In this document: one piece after another, positions 52,959 to 61,369 of the stretch
How positions within the stretch are numbered: position 1 is the first letter of the stretch
Layout of the letters: every line of letters starts with the position of its first letter
Assembly (NCBI RefSeq): GCF_034008315.1
Contig: NZ_CP125377.1
Location: 2,678,001 to 2,742,000 of the forward strand
Direction of reading: 5' to 3'
Length of the DNA: 64,000 nt
Origin: Pseudomonas sp. P8_241
GTDB lineage: Bacteria; Pseudomonadota; Gammaproteobacteria; Pseudomonadales; Pseudomonadaceae
Translations under genes and position numbers: made by a program
Notes under the pieces: model-generated
Seen by the model: only the letters and a program-made list of their open reading frames with translations
The model's database searches: none
What the model was told of the DNA's origin: nothing

Positions 52959-53319
52959 CTCATCCACCACGGCGGGTATCACGCCGTACCTCGAAGCCGT
53001 CAGCAGCCGCACCGACCTGGTGGACTGGGGCGTGCAGAGCGATGCCGTCGAAGGCGTCTCGCATTCCAGCGGCCGCTTGCTGTTCAAGGGCCCGAACAAC
53101 AGCCCGGAAACCGGATTGTGGGTGTGTACTCCGGGCCGCTGGCGGTTGTCGATTCCCCGGGATGAGCTGTGTCATTTCATCGCAGGGCATGCGACTTACC
53201 GCAACGACAACGGCGAAGTGATTGAAGTGCGCCCCAACACGCTGGTGCTGTTCCCGGCCGGCTGGACCGGCGAGTGCGACGTGCGGGAAACCCTGCGCAA
53301 CGTGTACATGCTGGCCTGA
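52951..53319 (+). CDS. Small cupin protein (DUF861-like), second of three
   Basis: A 122-residue cupin with DWGVQSDAVEG, LWVCTPGRW, DELCHFIAGHATY and GEVIEVRPNTLVLFP. It is a tandem paralogue of the cupin at 53466-53810 (shared DWGV, CTPG-W, DE-CHF, GEVIE, VYM motifs). Start ATG 52951 overlaps the glycosyltransferase stop. Function unknown; a role in handling the product of the neighbouring enzymes is inferred from the operon. Confidence 0.83.
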   Translation: MPDSSTTAGITPYLEAVSSRTDLVDWGVQSDAVEGVSHSSGRLLFKGPNNSPETGLWVCTPGRWRLSIPRDELCHFIAGHATYRNDNGEVIEVRPNTLVLFPAGWTGECDVRETLRNVYMLA

Positions 53320-53343
53320 GCCTGTGAAAAACACTGCAACCCC

Positions 53344-53433
53344 TGTAGCAGCCGGCTTGCTGGCGATAGCGGTACGCCGGGCGACATCTGTGTCGACTGT
53401 CCCGACGCAATCGCCGGCAAGCCGGCTCCTACA
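53344..53433. repeat. REP pair (REPIN-like) between tandem cupins
   Basis: TGTAGCAGCCGGCTTGCTGGC (one base off the usual TGTAGGAGC) and inverted arm GCCGGCAAGCCGGCTCCTACA bracket a spacer of about 48 bases. Confidence 0.85.
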
Positions 53434-53465
53434 GGTTACCGACCGACTTTTATTGGAGAAAATGT

Positions 53466-53810
53466 ATGACTACCCCGTTTCTGTACGACCCGCTGAGCAT
53501 TACCGACGTCAAGGATTGGGGCGTGATCCCGACCATGCTCGAAGGTCAATCCCGTGTGTCCGGCGTGGTGCTGCACAAAGGACCCGAAGGCCAGTCTGAA
53601 TGCGGCATCTGGATCTGCACCCCGGGCAAGTGGTTTTGCCATGTCACCAGCGACGAGTTCTGCCATTTCCTCGAAGGCCGCTGCACCTATGTGCACGAGT
53701 CCGGCGAAGTGATCGAGATCAAACCGGACACCGCCGCGTTTTTCCGCAAGGACTGGAAAGGCGTGTGCACCGTCCACGAGACCATCAAAAAGGTCTACAT
53801 GATCCGGTGA
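53466..53810 (+). CDS. Small cupin protein (DUF861-like), third of three
   Basis: A 114-residue cupin, paralogue of the previous one: DWGVIPTMLEG, IWICTPGKWFC, DEFCHFLEGRCTY, GEVIEIKPDTAAFF and KKVYMIR. It follows a REP pair and has its own Shine-Dalgarno (TTGGAGAAAATGT). Five bases separate it from the kinase gene. Function unknown. Confidence 0.83.
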   Translation: MTTPFLYDPLSITDVKDWGVIPTMLEGQSRVSGVVLHKGPEGQSECGIWICTPGKWFCHVTSDEFCHFLEGRCTYVHESGEVIEIKPDTAAFFRKDWKGVCTVHETIKKVYMIR

Positions 53811-53815
53811 CCGCC

Positions 53816-54889
53816 ATGACAGATGCTCTGGCGTCATTGCCAACCCGTGAAGACCTGCGCGCAGCGTTTCTGGCACGCGCCGGTTATGCCGACGCAGTGC
53901 TGACCGCGCTGCCTGCGGATGCGTCGACACGACGCTACTTTCGTCTGGACGGCGCCGGTTTGTTGCTGATGGATTCGCCCCCCCACAGCGAACCCATCGC
54001 CCCGTTTGTGCAGATCGCCCGGCAGTTGCAGGGGCTGGGCCTGTCCGCGCCAGCCTTGCTGCAAGTCGACGAGGCGACGGGGCTGGCGCTGATCGAGGAC
54101 TTCGGACACGACACCTACACCCGGCTGCTGGCGGCCGGGTATTCGGAGGCGGGGCTGTATCACCTGGCCGTCGATACCTTGGTGACGCTGCATCGCGCGC
54201 CATCGACCAATGAAGTGGCGCCCTACGACGAACAGCGGCTGGCAGACGAATACGCGTTGTTTATCGACTGGTACGTGCCGCTGTTGATCGGCAAAGAGAT
54301 GGCGCAAAAGCTGCGCAATGAATACCTGGCGCTGTTCGCCGACGCCTGCCACGACGTTGCAAAACGCCGAGAAGCCTTGGTGCTGCGCGACTTCCACGTC
54401 GACAACCTGATGCTGCTGCAAGGCCGCGAAGGTGTCGCGGCCTGCGGCTTGCTGGATTTTCAGGACGCTCTGGTCGGTGCGGCGGCCTATGACCTGATGT
54501 CGCTGCTCGAAGACGCCCGGCGCGATGTGCCTGAAGCGTTGCGAGAAAAACTGATCACCCTTTACCTGATGCAACGCCCGGAGCTGGATGCCCAGCGTTT
54601 TCTTGCCGATTACCGCTGCCTGGCAGCCCAGCGTCACGCCAAGGTGCTGGGGATTTTTGTGCGCCTGGCCGGTCGTGACGGCAAGCACGGTTATCTGACG
54701 CACCTGCCGCGCACGCTGGGGCTGTTTGTCCGCGCCCTGGACGCCGAAGCCTTGGCACCGCTGCGCCAATGGCTCGACCGGCATGTGCCGGTCTGGCGTG
54801 ATGACCTGTCCGCCGAGACCCTGGCGATGTTGCGCCAAACCCCTTATCGATTGGTTAAAGGATCAACCCATGGCCACGTTCAACACTGA
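53816..54889 (+). CDS. AmgK-like APH-fold sugar kinase
   Basis: A 357-residue APH-fold kinase resembling AmgK (anomeric N-acetylmuramate/N-acetylglucosamine kinase) and its COG3178 relatives: ADASTRRYFRLD, LLLMDSPPHSEPIAPFV, LALIEDFGHDTYT, catalytic LVLRDFHVDNLMLL and GLLDFQDALVG. AmgK itself is normally paired with the nucleotidyltransferase MurU, which is missing here. An anomeric sugar kinase next to two glycosyltransferases could feed nucleotide-sugar synthesis, or it may phosphorylate the imported amine. Start ATG 53816; GTG 53807 is possible. Overlaps the aldehyde dehydrogenase by 20 bases. Confidence 0.8.
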   Translation: MTDALASLPTREDLRAAFLARAGYADAVLTALPADASTRRYFRLDGAGLLLMDSPPHSEPIAPFVQIARQLQGLGLSAPALLQVDEATGLALIEDFGHDTYTRLLAAGYSEAGLYHLAVDTLVTLHRAPSTNEVAPYDEQRLADEYALFIDWYVPLLIGKEMAQKLRNEYLALFADACHDVAKRREALVLRDFHVDNLMLLQGREGVAACGLLDFQDALVGAAAYDLMSLLEDARRDVPEALREKLITLYLMQRPELDAQRFLADYRCLAAQRHAKVLGIFVRLAGRDGKHGYLTHLPRTLGLFVRALDAEALAPLRQWLDRHVPVWRDDLSAETLAMLRQTPYRLVKGSTHGHVQH

Positions 54890-56378
54890 TATTGCATTGC
54901 GTTTCATCAATTGCGAATTCCTGCCGCTGACCGTTGGGCACGTGCGTGAAGTGCTCGACCCCGCGACGTGGCAGCCGGTCGGGCAGGTCGGCTTGTGCGG
55001 CGAAGCAGACGTACAAGCCGCCATCGATGCCGCCACTGCTGCGCAAAAACAATGGCGCGTAGTCGATGCCAAAAGCCGTGCCGCACGCCTGCATCAACTG
55101 GCCAATGCCATCGAACAGAACCTTGCCTGCAACCGTGAAGTCGCTCGCTTGATGACCCTGGAAATGGGCAAGCCGTTTCCCGAGGCCATGGGCGAACTGG
55201 CGAACTGCGCGCCGATCTTTCGCTATTACGCGGAAATGGCCCGGGACGATGCCGGCAAGGTCGCCGGCACCACGCAGATTGGCTCGTTCCAGCATGTGCG
55301 TTACGAGCCGTATGGCGTCAGTGTGCACATCATGCCGTTCAACTTTCCGATCCTGTTGATGTGCTGGACGGTCGCCGCGTCCTTGGCAGCGGGCAACGCC
55401 TGCATCATCAAACCGGCGGAAGCCACGACTCTGTGCACCCTCAAGTTCATGGAGCATTTCACGGCGCTGTTGCCGGGGCTGGTGTCCTGCGTGCCGGGCG
55501 ATGCTGCAACCGCGCAGCGGCTGGTGCAGTCGGAGCAGACCCACGCGGTCGCGTTCACCGGCAGCGTGGCGGCGGGCAAAGCCGTGGCCGTGGCCTGTGC
55601 CGAGCGCATGAAGCCGTGCGTGATCGAGGCCGGTGGCAGCGATCCTCTGATCATTTCCAGACACGCACCGCTGGAAGTCGCAGCGGCCGGTGCGGTGACC
55701 GCGGCGTTCCACCTCAGCGGGCAAATCTGCACCTCGGCGGAACGCTTTTATGTGGTCGACGAGATTCATGACGAGTTTGTCGCGAAGTTTGCCGAACGCA
55801 CCCGCGCCTTGCGTATCGGTCATGGCCTGGAGCGCTCGGAGATCGGGCCGATGGTCAGCGAGGTGGCGCGCAACAAGGTCATGCGTCTGGTCGATGATGC
55901 CGTGGCCAAGGGCGCGACGGTGGTCTGCGGCGGGCGGGTTCCGCCACAGCACAGCGTGGGCTGGTTCTATGAGCCGACCATTCTCACCGGTGTGACCGGC
56001 GACATGGCCATTTTGCAGGAGGAGTGCTTCGGTCCGGTGGCAGCGATCTGCCGTGTGAGCGATTTCGATGAAGCGGTGCGCTTGGCCAATGATTCGCCGT
56101 TCGGCCTCGGCGCATCGCTGTTTTCCACCGACCTGGCCGAAGCCATGGAGGCCGCCGAGCGACTGGAGGCGGGCATGGTCTGGGTCAACAACCCGTTGAT
56201 CGACAACGATGCGCTGCCGTTCGGTGGCTGGAAGATGTCGGGGCTTGGCCGTGAATTGGGGCGTCAGGGCCTTGAGGCATTCCGCCGCTCGAAAATGGTC
56301 ATCATCGATCACCAACCGAAAGTCCAGGACTGGTGGTATCCGTACGCCGACGACGTGTTCTATCGCGATCCGAGCTGA
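54870..56378 (+). CDS. NAD(P)-dependent aldehyde dehydrogenase
   Basis: A 502-residue aldehyde dehydrogenase. Catalytic Cys is in SGQICTSAERFYV, the general base Glu in VIEAGGSDP, with PFNFPILLMCW and FTGSVAAGKAV for cofactor binding. It is closest in look to succinate-semialdehyde and aminoaldehyde dehydrogenases. Start ATG 54870 follows AAAGGA inside the kinase gene, so translation is coupled. It probably oxidises the aldehyde made by the PuuB-like oxidase of this region; it could also serve indole-acetaldehyde from AADH, since no other aldehyde dehydrogenase gene is in the window. Confidence 0.9.
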   Translation: MATFNTDIALRFINCEFLPLTVGHVREVLDPATWQPVGQVGLCGEADVQAAIDAATAAQKQWRVVDAKSRAARLHQLANAIEQNLACNREVARLMTLEMGKPFPEAMGELANCAPIFRYYAEMARDDAGKVAGTTQIGSFQHVRYEPYGVSVHIMPFNFPILLMCWTVAASLAAGNACIIKPAEATTLCTLKFMEHFTALLPGLVSCVPGDAATAQRLVQSEQTHAVAFTGSVAAGKAVAVACAERMKPCVIEAGGSDPLIISRHAPLEVAAAGAVTAAFHLSGQICTSAERFYVVDEIHDEFVAKFAERTRALRIGHGLERSEIGPMVSEVARNKVMRLVDDAVAKGATVVCGGRVPPQHSVGWFYEPTILTGVTGDMAILQEECFGPVAAICRVSDFDEAVRLANDSPFGLGASLFSTDLAEAMEAAERLEAGMVWVNNPLIDNDALPFGGWKMSGLGRELGRQGLEAFRRSKMVIIDHQPKVQDWWYPYADDVFYRDPS

Positions 56379-56504
56379 AACCGGGGGGCTGAAAACCCGT
56401 CAGCGTTTATTTCCTCCCATATGGAACTGAAAACCATTCTTGACGTCGAACCCTTTACCGGTGAGCGGACGTCATAAATTGTTACAGCCCCGCACGCCAG
56501 TATG

Positions 56505-56528
56505 AAGCTTCCTGTCGATGGGAAGCTT
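56505..56528. terminator. Stem-loop downstream of aldehyde dehydrogenase
   Basis: AAGCTTCC and GGAAGCTT form an 8-bp stem around an 8-base loop, followed by only a short TG-rich stretch. It could terminate the aldehyde dehydrogenase transcript 125 bp after its stop, but the U-tract is poor. Confidence 0.45.
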
Positions 56529-56555
56529 TGCCGCCAAACAGGCAGGAGGCGTGTG

Positions 56556-56681
56556 ATGGGGAGGTTAGCGATGTACAAGTTCTTTGCGGCTTACCTGTGC
56601 GCTTGCGTGCTGCTGCAGTGGGGCGTTGCACAGGCGTCGCCATGGATCGCGTCACACGTTCTGCTTAAGTGGATTCTTTGA
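56556..56681 (+). CDS. Small ORF, 41 residues, hydrophobic
   Basis: An ORF of 41 codons (MGRLAMYKFFAAYLCACVLL, then QWGVAQASPWIASHVLLK and a short end). It is preceded by AGGAGGC (56542-56548), one of the strongest Shine-Dalgarno sequences in the window, and ends just before a good terminator. A second start at 56571 (after GGGGAGG) would give 36 residues. It reads as a short signal or membrane peptide. I recognise no family; coding status is likely but not certain. Confidence 0.5.
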   Translation: MGRLAMYKFFAAYLCACVLLQWGVAQASPWIASHVLLKWIL

Positions 56682-56685
56682 TCGG

Positions 56686-56708
56686 CTGAGCCTGTCAGGC
56701 TCAGTTTT
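56686..56708 (+). terminator. Intrinsic terminator after the small ORF
   Basis: CTGAGCCT-GTC-AGGCTCAG, a perfect 8-bp stem, followed by TTTT on the plus strand, 4 bp after the small ORF stop. It lies at the end of the convergent nasA gene. Confidence 0.7.
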
Positions 56709-59700
56709 CAGTAAACATCCCGCAAATAGCGTTTCTGCTCGTTCAACCGGCGCCAGTAATCACTGGCGTTTTCGGCGCTGAGTCCACCGTGGTTTTGTGC
56801 CACCTCGCGCAAGGCCCGATCGACATCCCTGGCCATCTGGCTGGCGTCGCCACAGACGTACAGCTGCGCACCCTCCTGCAACCAGCGCCACAGGTCTGCG
56901 CCTTGTTCGCGAATCCGGTCCTGCACGTAGATCTTCTGCGACTGGTCGCGGGAGAATGCCAGGCTCAGTTGCGTCAGCGTGCCGTCGCGCTGCAGGCCTT
57001 GCAGTTCGTCGCGGTAGTAGAAGTCGGTGGCGGCGTGTTGCTCGCCGAAGAACAGCCAGTTCTTGCCTTGGTCGCCCCGGGCGCGCCGCTCTTGCAGGAA
57101 GGCGCGAAAGGGCGCGACACCGGTGCCTGGGCCAATCATGATCATCGGCACGTTGCCATCGGCCGGTGCGCGAAAGTGCTTCGACGGCTGGACGAACACC
57201 GGCACGTTGCCGCTCTGGGCGCGATCGGCGAGAAAGGTCGAAGACACGCCTTTGCGTTTGCCATAGCGCACGGCAGCCACGGTGAGATGGATTTCCCGAG
57301 GGTGCGCCTTGGGGCTTGAAGCGATGGAATAAAGGCGCGGTTGCAGGCGTTTCAACGTCCCCAGCAATTCGCTCGCCGAGCAATCCACCGGAAACTCCTG
57401 CAACACGTCCGCCAGTTGCCGGCCCCACAGCCAGTCCTTTAATTCGGCTTTGCGCTCACTGCCCAGCAGTTGTTTCAGTCCGGGGTTGGTGCTGCGCTCG
57501 GCGATGAACGCCAGGGTTTCGCTGTTCGGGCGGGCGATTTCGAAATGCTCGGTCAGGGCTTGATGCAGCGGCACTTCGCCGCGTTGATCGACGCTCACGG
57601 CTGTTTCGCCGTGCAACCGGGTCAGATCGAGAAGTTCGCTGACCAGTTCAGGGCAGTTGCGCGGGTAAACGCCCAGGGCATCTCCGGCCTCGTAGCGCAA
57701 GTCAGAATCCGCCAGGTCGAGAGCGAACATCCGGGTTTCTTTGTTCGGGCTCTGGCTGTTGAGGTGCAGGTTGGTCAGCAGACGTGAGGCGAAAGGTTTG
57801 GCTTTGGCCGATGTCTCGACGGGACGGATGCCAGCACTTGGCATCGGTTCGACGATCACTGACGGCTTCAGGGCTTTGCGTAGATCGGCGAGCCAGAGGT
57901 CTGCTTGCTCCTCGAATTCGGTATCGCAATCCACCCGCTCCAGAAGACGTGTTGCACCCAATTCTCGCAGGCGTTGGTCGAGTTTCTTGCCATGCTGGCA
58001 GAACTGGTCGTAGTTGGGATCGCCCAATGCGAGCACGGCAAAGCGCAGTGACTCCAGGCGCGTCTCGGCGGTATTGAGGGTATGCCAGAAGCCTTCGCCG
58101 TTGTCCGGTGGGTCGCCGTCGCCGAAGGTGCTGCTGATCAGTGCCAACGTCTGGGTATTGGCGAGTTTGCTGGCGGGAAAGTCCGCCATCGCGCTCAGCT
58201 CCACGCTGACACCGTCGTCCCGCAGACACGCGGCAAATCGCTCGGCCAGCGCCTCGGCATTGCCGGTCTGCGAGGCCCACAACAAGGTCACGGCCGGTTG
58301 ATCGGTGACTGTCGCCGGGCGCGGGCTATCAGGTTCAACTCGACTGAACAGCCCGCCGAGAACGCCGTCCAGCCAGAGTCGCGTATCCGCAGCCAACGGC
58401 GCGTTGGACGGCATGACCGGTACGCCGCTCACTTGACGACCGGCCGGGGATTGCAGGCCGCTGATAAAACCGGCGAGGTAGGTGCGTTCACGATCATTGA
58501 GTTGAGGAGACGGCAGGCTGCTGATGCCCACGAGGTCAGCGAAGGCCGAGAGGCTCGACATGGCAATTTCCTCTGTTAAAGCGGGGAGTGGGGTGACCGT
58601 GGCCGGCGCCGGGGTATCGAGGAACCGGTGACCGATCAGCTCGACCCGTTGCAGGGCGACGGCGCAGAACTTGAGTTCCGGCTGCTGCGAAAGGGCGTCG
58701 ACGGCGTCGTTGGTGACGGCGTTGATTGCCAGGTGCTCGCCGAACACATCGCTCCAGTGAAACGGCGCAAAGCAATTGCCCTGACGCACCCGGTCGGTCA
58801 CCACGGCGGGCAACACGGCGCGGCCGCGCACTGAACGCACTTCGACCGGGTCCTTGTCCTTGAGGCCCAGCTGACGTGCATCCTCAGGGTGAATTTCAAT
58901 GAACGGCCCCGGATTGAGTTTGTTCAGCGTCTCGACTTTGCCGGTCTTGGTCAGGGTGTGCCATTGGTGCTGCAAGCGACCGGTGTTGAGCACGAAGGGA
59001 AAGGCTTCGTCGGGCATTTCGGCGGGCGGCAGGTGGGGACGCGGCAGGAAAATGCCTTTGCCGTGGCTGGTCGGAAACGTGATGGCGCAGGCGCTGTCAG
59101 CGATGCCCTTGTCGACGTAACGAATCGGATTGCGATCATTGGCGGACTCCAAAGAGCAAGGCCATTGCAGTGGATTCGCTCGCAAGCGGGGGTAACTGGC
59201 GCCGCGAATGTCATAGCCGGTGGCCGGGTTCCAGGCACGTTTGATTTCTTCAAACACGTCGCTGGCGTCGGCATAAGTGAAGGCTTCGGCGAAGCCCATC
59301 GCACACGCCACTCGAGCGACGATTTGCCAGTCGGGCAGGGTTTCGCCGGGCGCTTCCACGGCTTTTTGCATCAGTGTCAGGTTGCGCTCGGAGTTGATCA
59401 TCACACCTTCGGCTTCGGCCCAGAGAGCGCCCGGCAGCAGGATGTCGGCGTAGCGGTTGGTCTCGGTATCGAGAAAGGCATCCTGGGTGATGACCAGTTC
59501 CGCCGCCTGCAAACCCTCGATGACATTCTGCCGATTGGGCGCGGACGCCACCGGGTTGGTGCAGATGATCCAGCAGGCCTTGATCTGGCCAAGGCGCATT
59601 TGCTCGAACATTGCCACGGTGCCGCCGCTGACCGTCGTCGGCAGATTGCCACGGGGGATGTCCCACAGGTCTTCTATAAATGAACGGTCAGCCTCGGCCA

Positions 59701-60766
59701 GTACCGAACGTTGTCCCGGCAATCCAGGCCCCATGTAGCCCATCTCACGGCCGCCCATGGCATTCGGTTGGCCGGTCAGGGAAAACGGCCCGCTGCCCGG
59801 TCGGCAGATCGCGCCGGTGGCCAGGTGCAGGTTGCACAGCGCGTTGGTGTTCCAGGTGCCGTGGGTGCTTTGGTTCAGGCCCATGGTCCAGCAACTCATC
59901 CATTCAGCGGCCTCGCCAATCCATTGCGCGGCTTGGCGAATGTCCGCCTCAGGAAGGCCGGTGATCTCGGCAACCTTGTCTGCTGGGTAGTCCTCCAGGA
60001 ACTCGGGCATGGCCTCCCAACCTTGGGTGAAGGAGGCGATGAAGGCCGGGTCGGTGTGGCCGTTTTTCACCAGCAAGTGCAGCAAACCGTTGAGCAGGGC
60101 CAGGTCGGTACCGGGTTTGATGGGCAGGAACAGGTCGGCCTTGAGCGCCGTGGCACTGCGCCGTGGATCGACGACGATCAGCTTCGCCCCGGCCTTGACC
60201 CGGTCCATCATGCGCAGGAACAGAATCGGGTGACAGTCGGCCATGTTGGCGCCGATCACGAAGAACAGGTCGGCGTGATCGAAGTCGTCATAAGAGCCGG
60301 GTGGCCCGTCGGCCCCCAGGGACAGTTTGTAGCCGCTGCTGGCGCTGGCCATGCACAGGCGGGAATTGGATTCGATGTGAGGGGTGCGGACAAACCCCTT
60401 GGCCAGTTTGTTGACCAGGTATTGGGCCTCCAGCGACATCTGCCCGGACACGTAGAAGGACAAGGCTTCGGGGCCGTGGGTATCAAGCACCTGGCGCAGT
60501 CTGGCGGCGGTTTCGCCGATGGCGTTGTCCATCGTCACGCGCACTGGGTCACGATTGCGTTCATGACGCAGGTAGGCGTTGTCCATGCGTCCCGACTCGG
60601 CAATCGCCTGGCCGCAGGTCGTACCCTTGGTGCACAGACGACCGGCATTGCTCGGGTGGGCCTTGTCGCCGGTCACCTTGATCACGCGATTGTCTTCAAC
60701 CTGCATGACGATGCCGCAGCCAACACCGCAATAGGGACACACGCTGCGTACGGTTTTACTGGCCAT
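56708..60766 (-). CDS. nasA: Fused assimilatory nitrate reductase / CysJ-like flavoreductase
   Basis: A 1352-residue fusion. Residues 1-710 are the molybdopterin enzyme: [4Fe-4S] ligands Cys10, Cys13, Cys17 and Cys45 ([16 protein letters not shown]), then the bis-MGD domains and the C-terminal dinucleotide-binding part ([20 protein letters not shown]). From about residue 855 come a flavodoxin domain ([17 protein letters not shown]), a CysJ-type FAD domain ([12 protein letters not shown]) and an NADPH domain ([14 protein letters not shown]). It reduces nitrate to nitrite with NADPH in the cytoplasm, without a separate NasB/NasC reductase. Divergent from nirBD. Confidence 0.92.
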   Translation of the reverse strand: MASKTVRSVCPYCGVGCGIVMQVEDNRVIKVTGDKAHPSNAGRLCTKGTTCGQAIAESGRMDNAYLRHERNRDPVRVTMDNAIGETAARLRQVLDTHGPEALSFYVSGQMSLEAQYLVNKLAKGFVRTPHIESNSRLCMASASSGYKLSLGADGPPGSYDDFDHADLFFVIGANMADCHPILFLRMMDRVKAGAKLIVVDPRRSATALKADLFLPIKPGTDLALLNGLLHLLVKNGHTDPAFIASFTQGWEAMPEFLEDYPADKVAEITGLPEADIRQAAQWIGEAAEWMSCWTMGLNQSTHGTWNTNALCNLHLATGAICRPGSGPFSLTGQPNAMGGREMGYMGPGLPGQRSVLAEADRSFIEDLWDIPRGNLPTTVSGGTVAMFEQMRLGQIKACWIICTNPVASAPNRQNVIEGLQAAELVITQDAFLDTETNRYADILLPGALWAEAEGVMINSERNLTLMQKAVEAPGETLPDWQIVARVACAMGFAEAFTYADASDVFEEIKRAWNPATGYDIRGASYPRLRANPLQWPCSLESANDRNPIRYVDKGIADSACAITFPTSHGKGIFLPRPHLPPAEMPDEAFPFVLNTGRLQHQWHTLTKTGKVETLNKLNPGPFIEIHPEDARQLGLKDKDPVEVRSVRGRAVLPAVVTDRVRQGNCFAPFHWSDVFGEHLAINAVTNDAVDALSQQPELKFCAVALQRVELIGHRFLDTPAPATVTPLPALTEEIAMSSLSAFADLVGISSLPSPQLNDRERTYLAGFISGLQSPAGRQVSGVPVMPSNAPLAADTRLWLDGVLGGLFSRVEPDSPRPATVTDQPAVTLLWASQTGNAEALAERFAACLRDDGVSVELSAMADFPASKLANTQTLALISSTFGDGDPPDNGEGFWHTLNTAETRLESLRFAVLALGDPNYDQFCQHGKKLDQRLRELGATRLLERVDCDTEFEEQADLWLADLRKALKPSVIVEPMPSAGIRPVETSAKAKPFASRLLTNLHLNSQSPNKETRMFALDLADSDLRYEAGDALGVYPRNCPELVSELLDLTRLHGETAVSVDQRGEVPLHQALTEHFEIARPNSETLAFIAERSTNPGLKQLLGSERKAELKDWLWGRQLADVLQEFPVDCSASELLGTLKRLQPRLYSIASSPKAHPREIHLTVAAVRYGKRKGVSSTFLADRAQSGNVPVFVQPSKHFRAPADGNVPMIMIGPGTGVAPFRAFLQERRARGDQGKNWLFFGEQHAATDFYYRDELQGLQRDGTLTQLSLAFSRDQSQKIYVQDRIREQGADLWRWLQEGAQLYVCGDASQMARDVDRALREVAQNHGGLSAENASDYWRRLNEQKRYLRDVY

Positions 60767-60817
60767 CTTCGCCCCTTGAATCAGTTGCTTGCACTTGCCG
60801 AACCCGCAAACAAAAAA

Positions 60818-60861
60818 GGCGCCATGTGACCCTTCCGTTAAAACGGGGGTTACACGGCGCC
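60818..60861 (-). terminator. Leader terminator upstream of nasA
   Basis: On the minus strand GGCGCC (60861-60856) pairs with GGCGCC (60823-60818), with inner pairing of CCGTTTTAACGG, and is followed by six U residues (60817-60812). It lies 46 bp before the nasA start, so nasA expression needs antitermination. Confidence 0.85.
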
Positions 60862-60874
60862 TTTGTCGTATGTG

Positions 60875-60894
60875 GGCAATCAGCGTTGACTGCC
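60875..60894 (-). promoter_or_regulatory. Candidate NasT (ANTAR) hairpin in nasA leader
   Basis: Read on the minus strand GGCAGTCA-ACGC-TGATTGCC forms a stem with a terminal loop that, if the top pair opens, is the hexamer AACGCT. A at position 1 and G at position 4 match the loop rule reported for ANTAR antiterminator targets. It sits between the sigma-54 promoter and the leader terminator, near the predicted 5' end. Confidence 0.6.
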
Positions 60895-60909
60895 TATTGG
60901 TGAGGTTCT

Positions 60910-60925
60910 AGCAAGTCACGCGCCA
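60910..60925 (-). promoter_or_regulatory. Sigma-54 promoter of nasA
   Basis: On the minus strand the 16-mer TGGCGCGTGACTTGCT fits the -24/-12 consensus TGGCAC-N5-TTGCW with one change. The predicted start site is near 60899, just before the leader hairpin. Nitrogen control by NtrC is the expected regulator. Confidence 0.75.
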
Positions 60926-61140
60926 GAATGCTCGAACGCGGTGTTATCTCTGCTGAGCAGCGCATTCGGGGCTGCGGATGACGGCGCGGGCGCGTGCGAA
61001 TCTGCACTTTTTTAAAGCGCTGGCGGACCGCATCGCACCAGTCGGAAGCGAAGCCGTGAGTGTTCATCCGGGCGGGTTTGTGCGGCTGGATGAACGCAAA
61101 CCGTTGGTGCCAATGGGGTTGCAGGGCTTTTGCTGTCGAC

Positions 61141-61156
61141 TGGCACAGTTGCTGCA
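61141..61156 (+). promoter_or_regulatory. Sigma-54 promoter of nirBD
   Basis: The 16-mer TGGCACAGTTGCTGCA keeps the -24 GG and -12 GC at the correct 10-bp separation (TGGCAC-N5-CTGC). The predicted start near 61167 leaves a leader of about 200 nt before nirB. Confidence 0.65.
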
Positions 61157-61296
61157 GACGTCATCATCAAGTCCATGGGTTTTCCCGTGGAAAGCCCTCT
61201 CGGTCAACGACGATCGACTGGCCGCACAGGTCGAGGGCAACATCGGTGGATCAGGCACAGCCGTCTGATTTCAACACCATAAAAGAACAGGCAAAG

Positions 61297-61332
61297 ACGC
61301 CTGGAACCGCAAGGTTTCAGGCGTTTTTTTTT
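61297..61332 (+). terminator. Leader terminator upstream of nirB
   Basis: ACGCCTGGAACC-GCAA-GGTTTCAGGCGT is a 12-bp stem with one G-U pair, followed by nine T residues, 38 bp before the nirB start. As on the nasA side, a strong terminator inside the leader points to antitermination control. Confidence 0.88.
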
Positions 61333-61369
61333 GCTTTTTGAACCGTGATGGATTGGCCGGGTGCTTCTT

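Larger units (their letters stand above)
60767..61369. promoter_or_regulatory. 603-bp nasA/nirB divergent regulatory region
   Basis: No gene is supported here. On the nasA side lie a sigma-54-type promoter match, a small hairpin and an intrinsic terminator; on the nirB side another sigma-54-type match and another terminator. An inverted repeat GTTCATCC...GGATGAAC (61062-61095) lies between the two promoters and could be an activator site or spurious. A 96-codon open frame from 60978 is judged not coding. Confidence 0.75.

Noticed and set aside
53816..54889. Aminoglycoside phosphotransferase (antibiotic resistance)
   Set aside because: The N-terminal blocks follow the AmgK/COG3178 pattern, not APH resistance enzymes; the same applies to the kinase at 30750-31766, which pairs with a phospho-lyase-like enzyme.
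59711..60829. Long plus-strand frame opposite the start of nasA
   Set aside because: nasA is supported by its Fe-S cysteines and domains; the mirror frame has low-complexity composition.
60978..61268. A 96-codon plus-strand ORF in the nasA/nirB intergenic region
   Set aside because: It covers the sigma-54 promoter match of nirB, has no Shine-Dalgarno and no recognisable domain.
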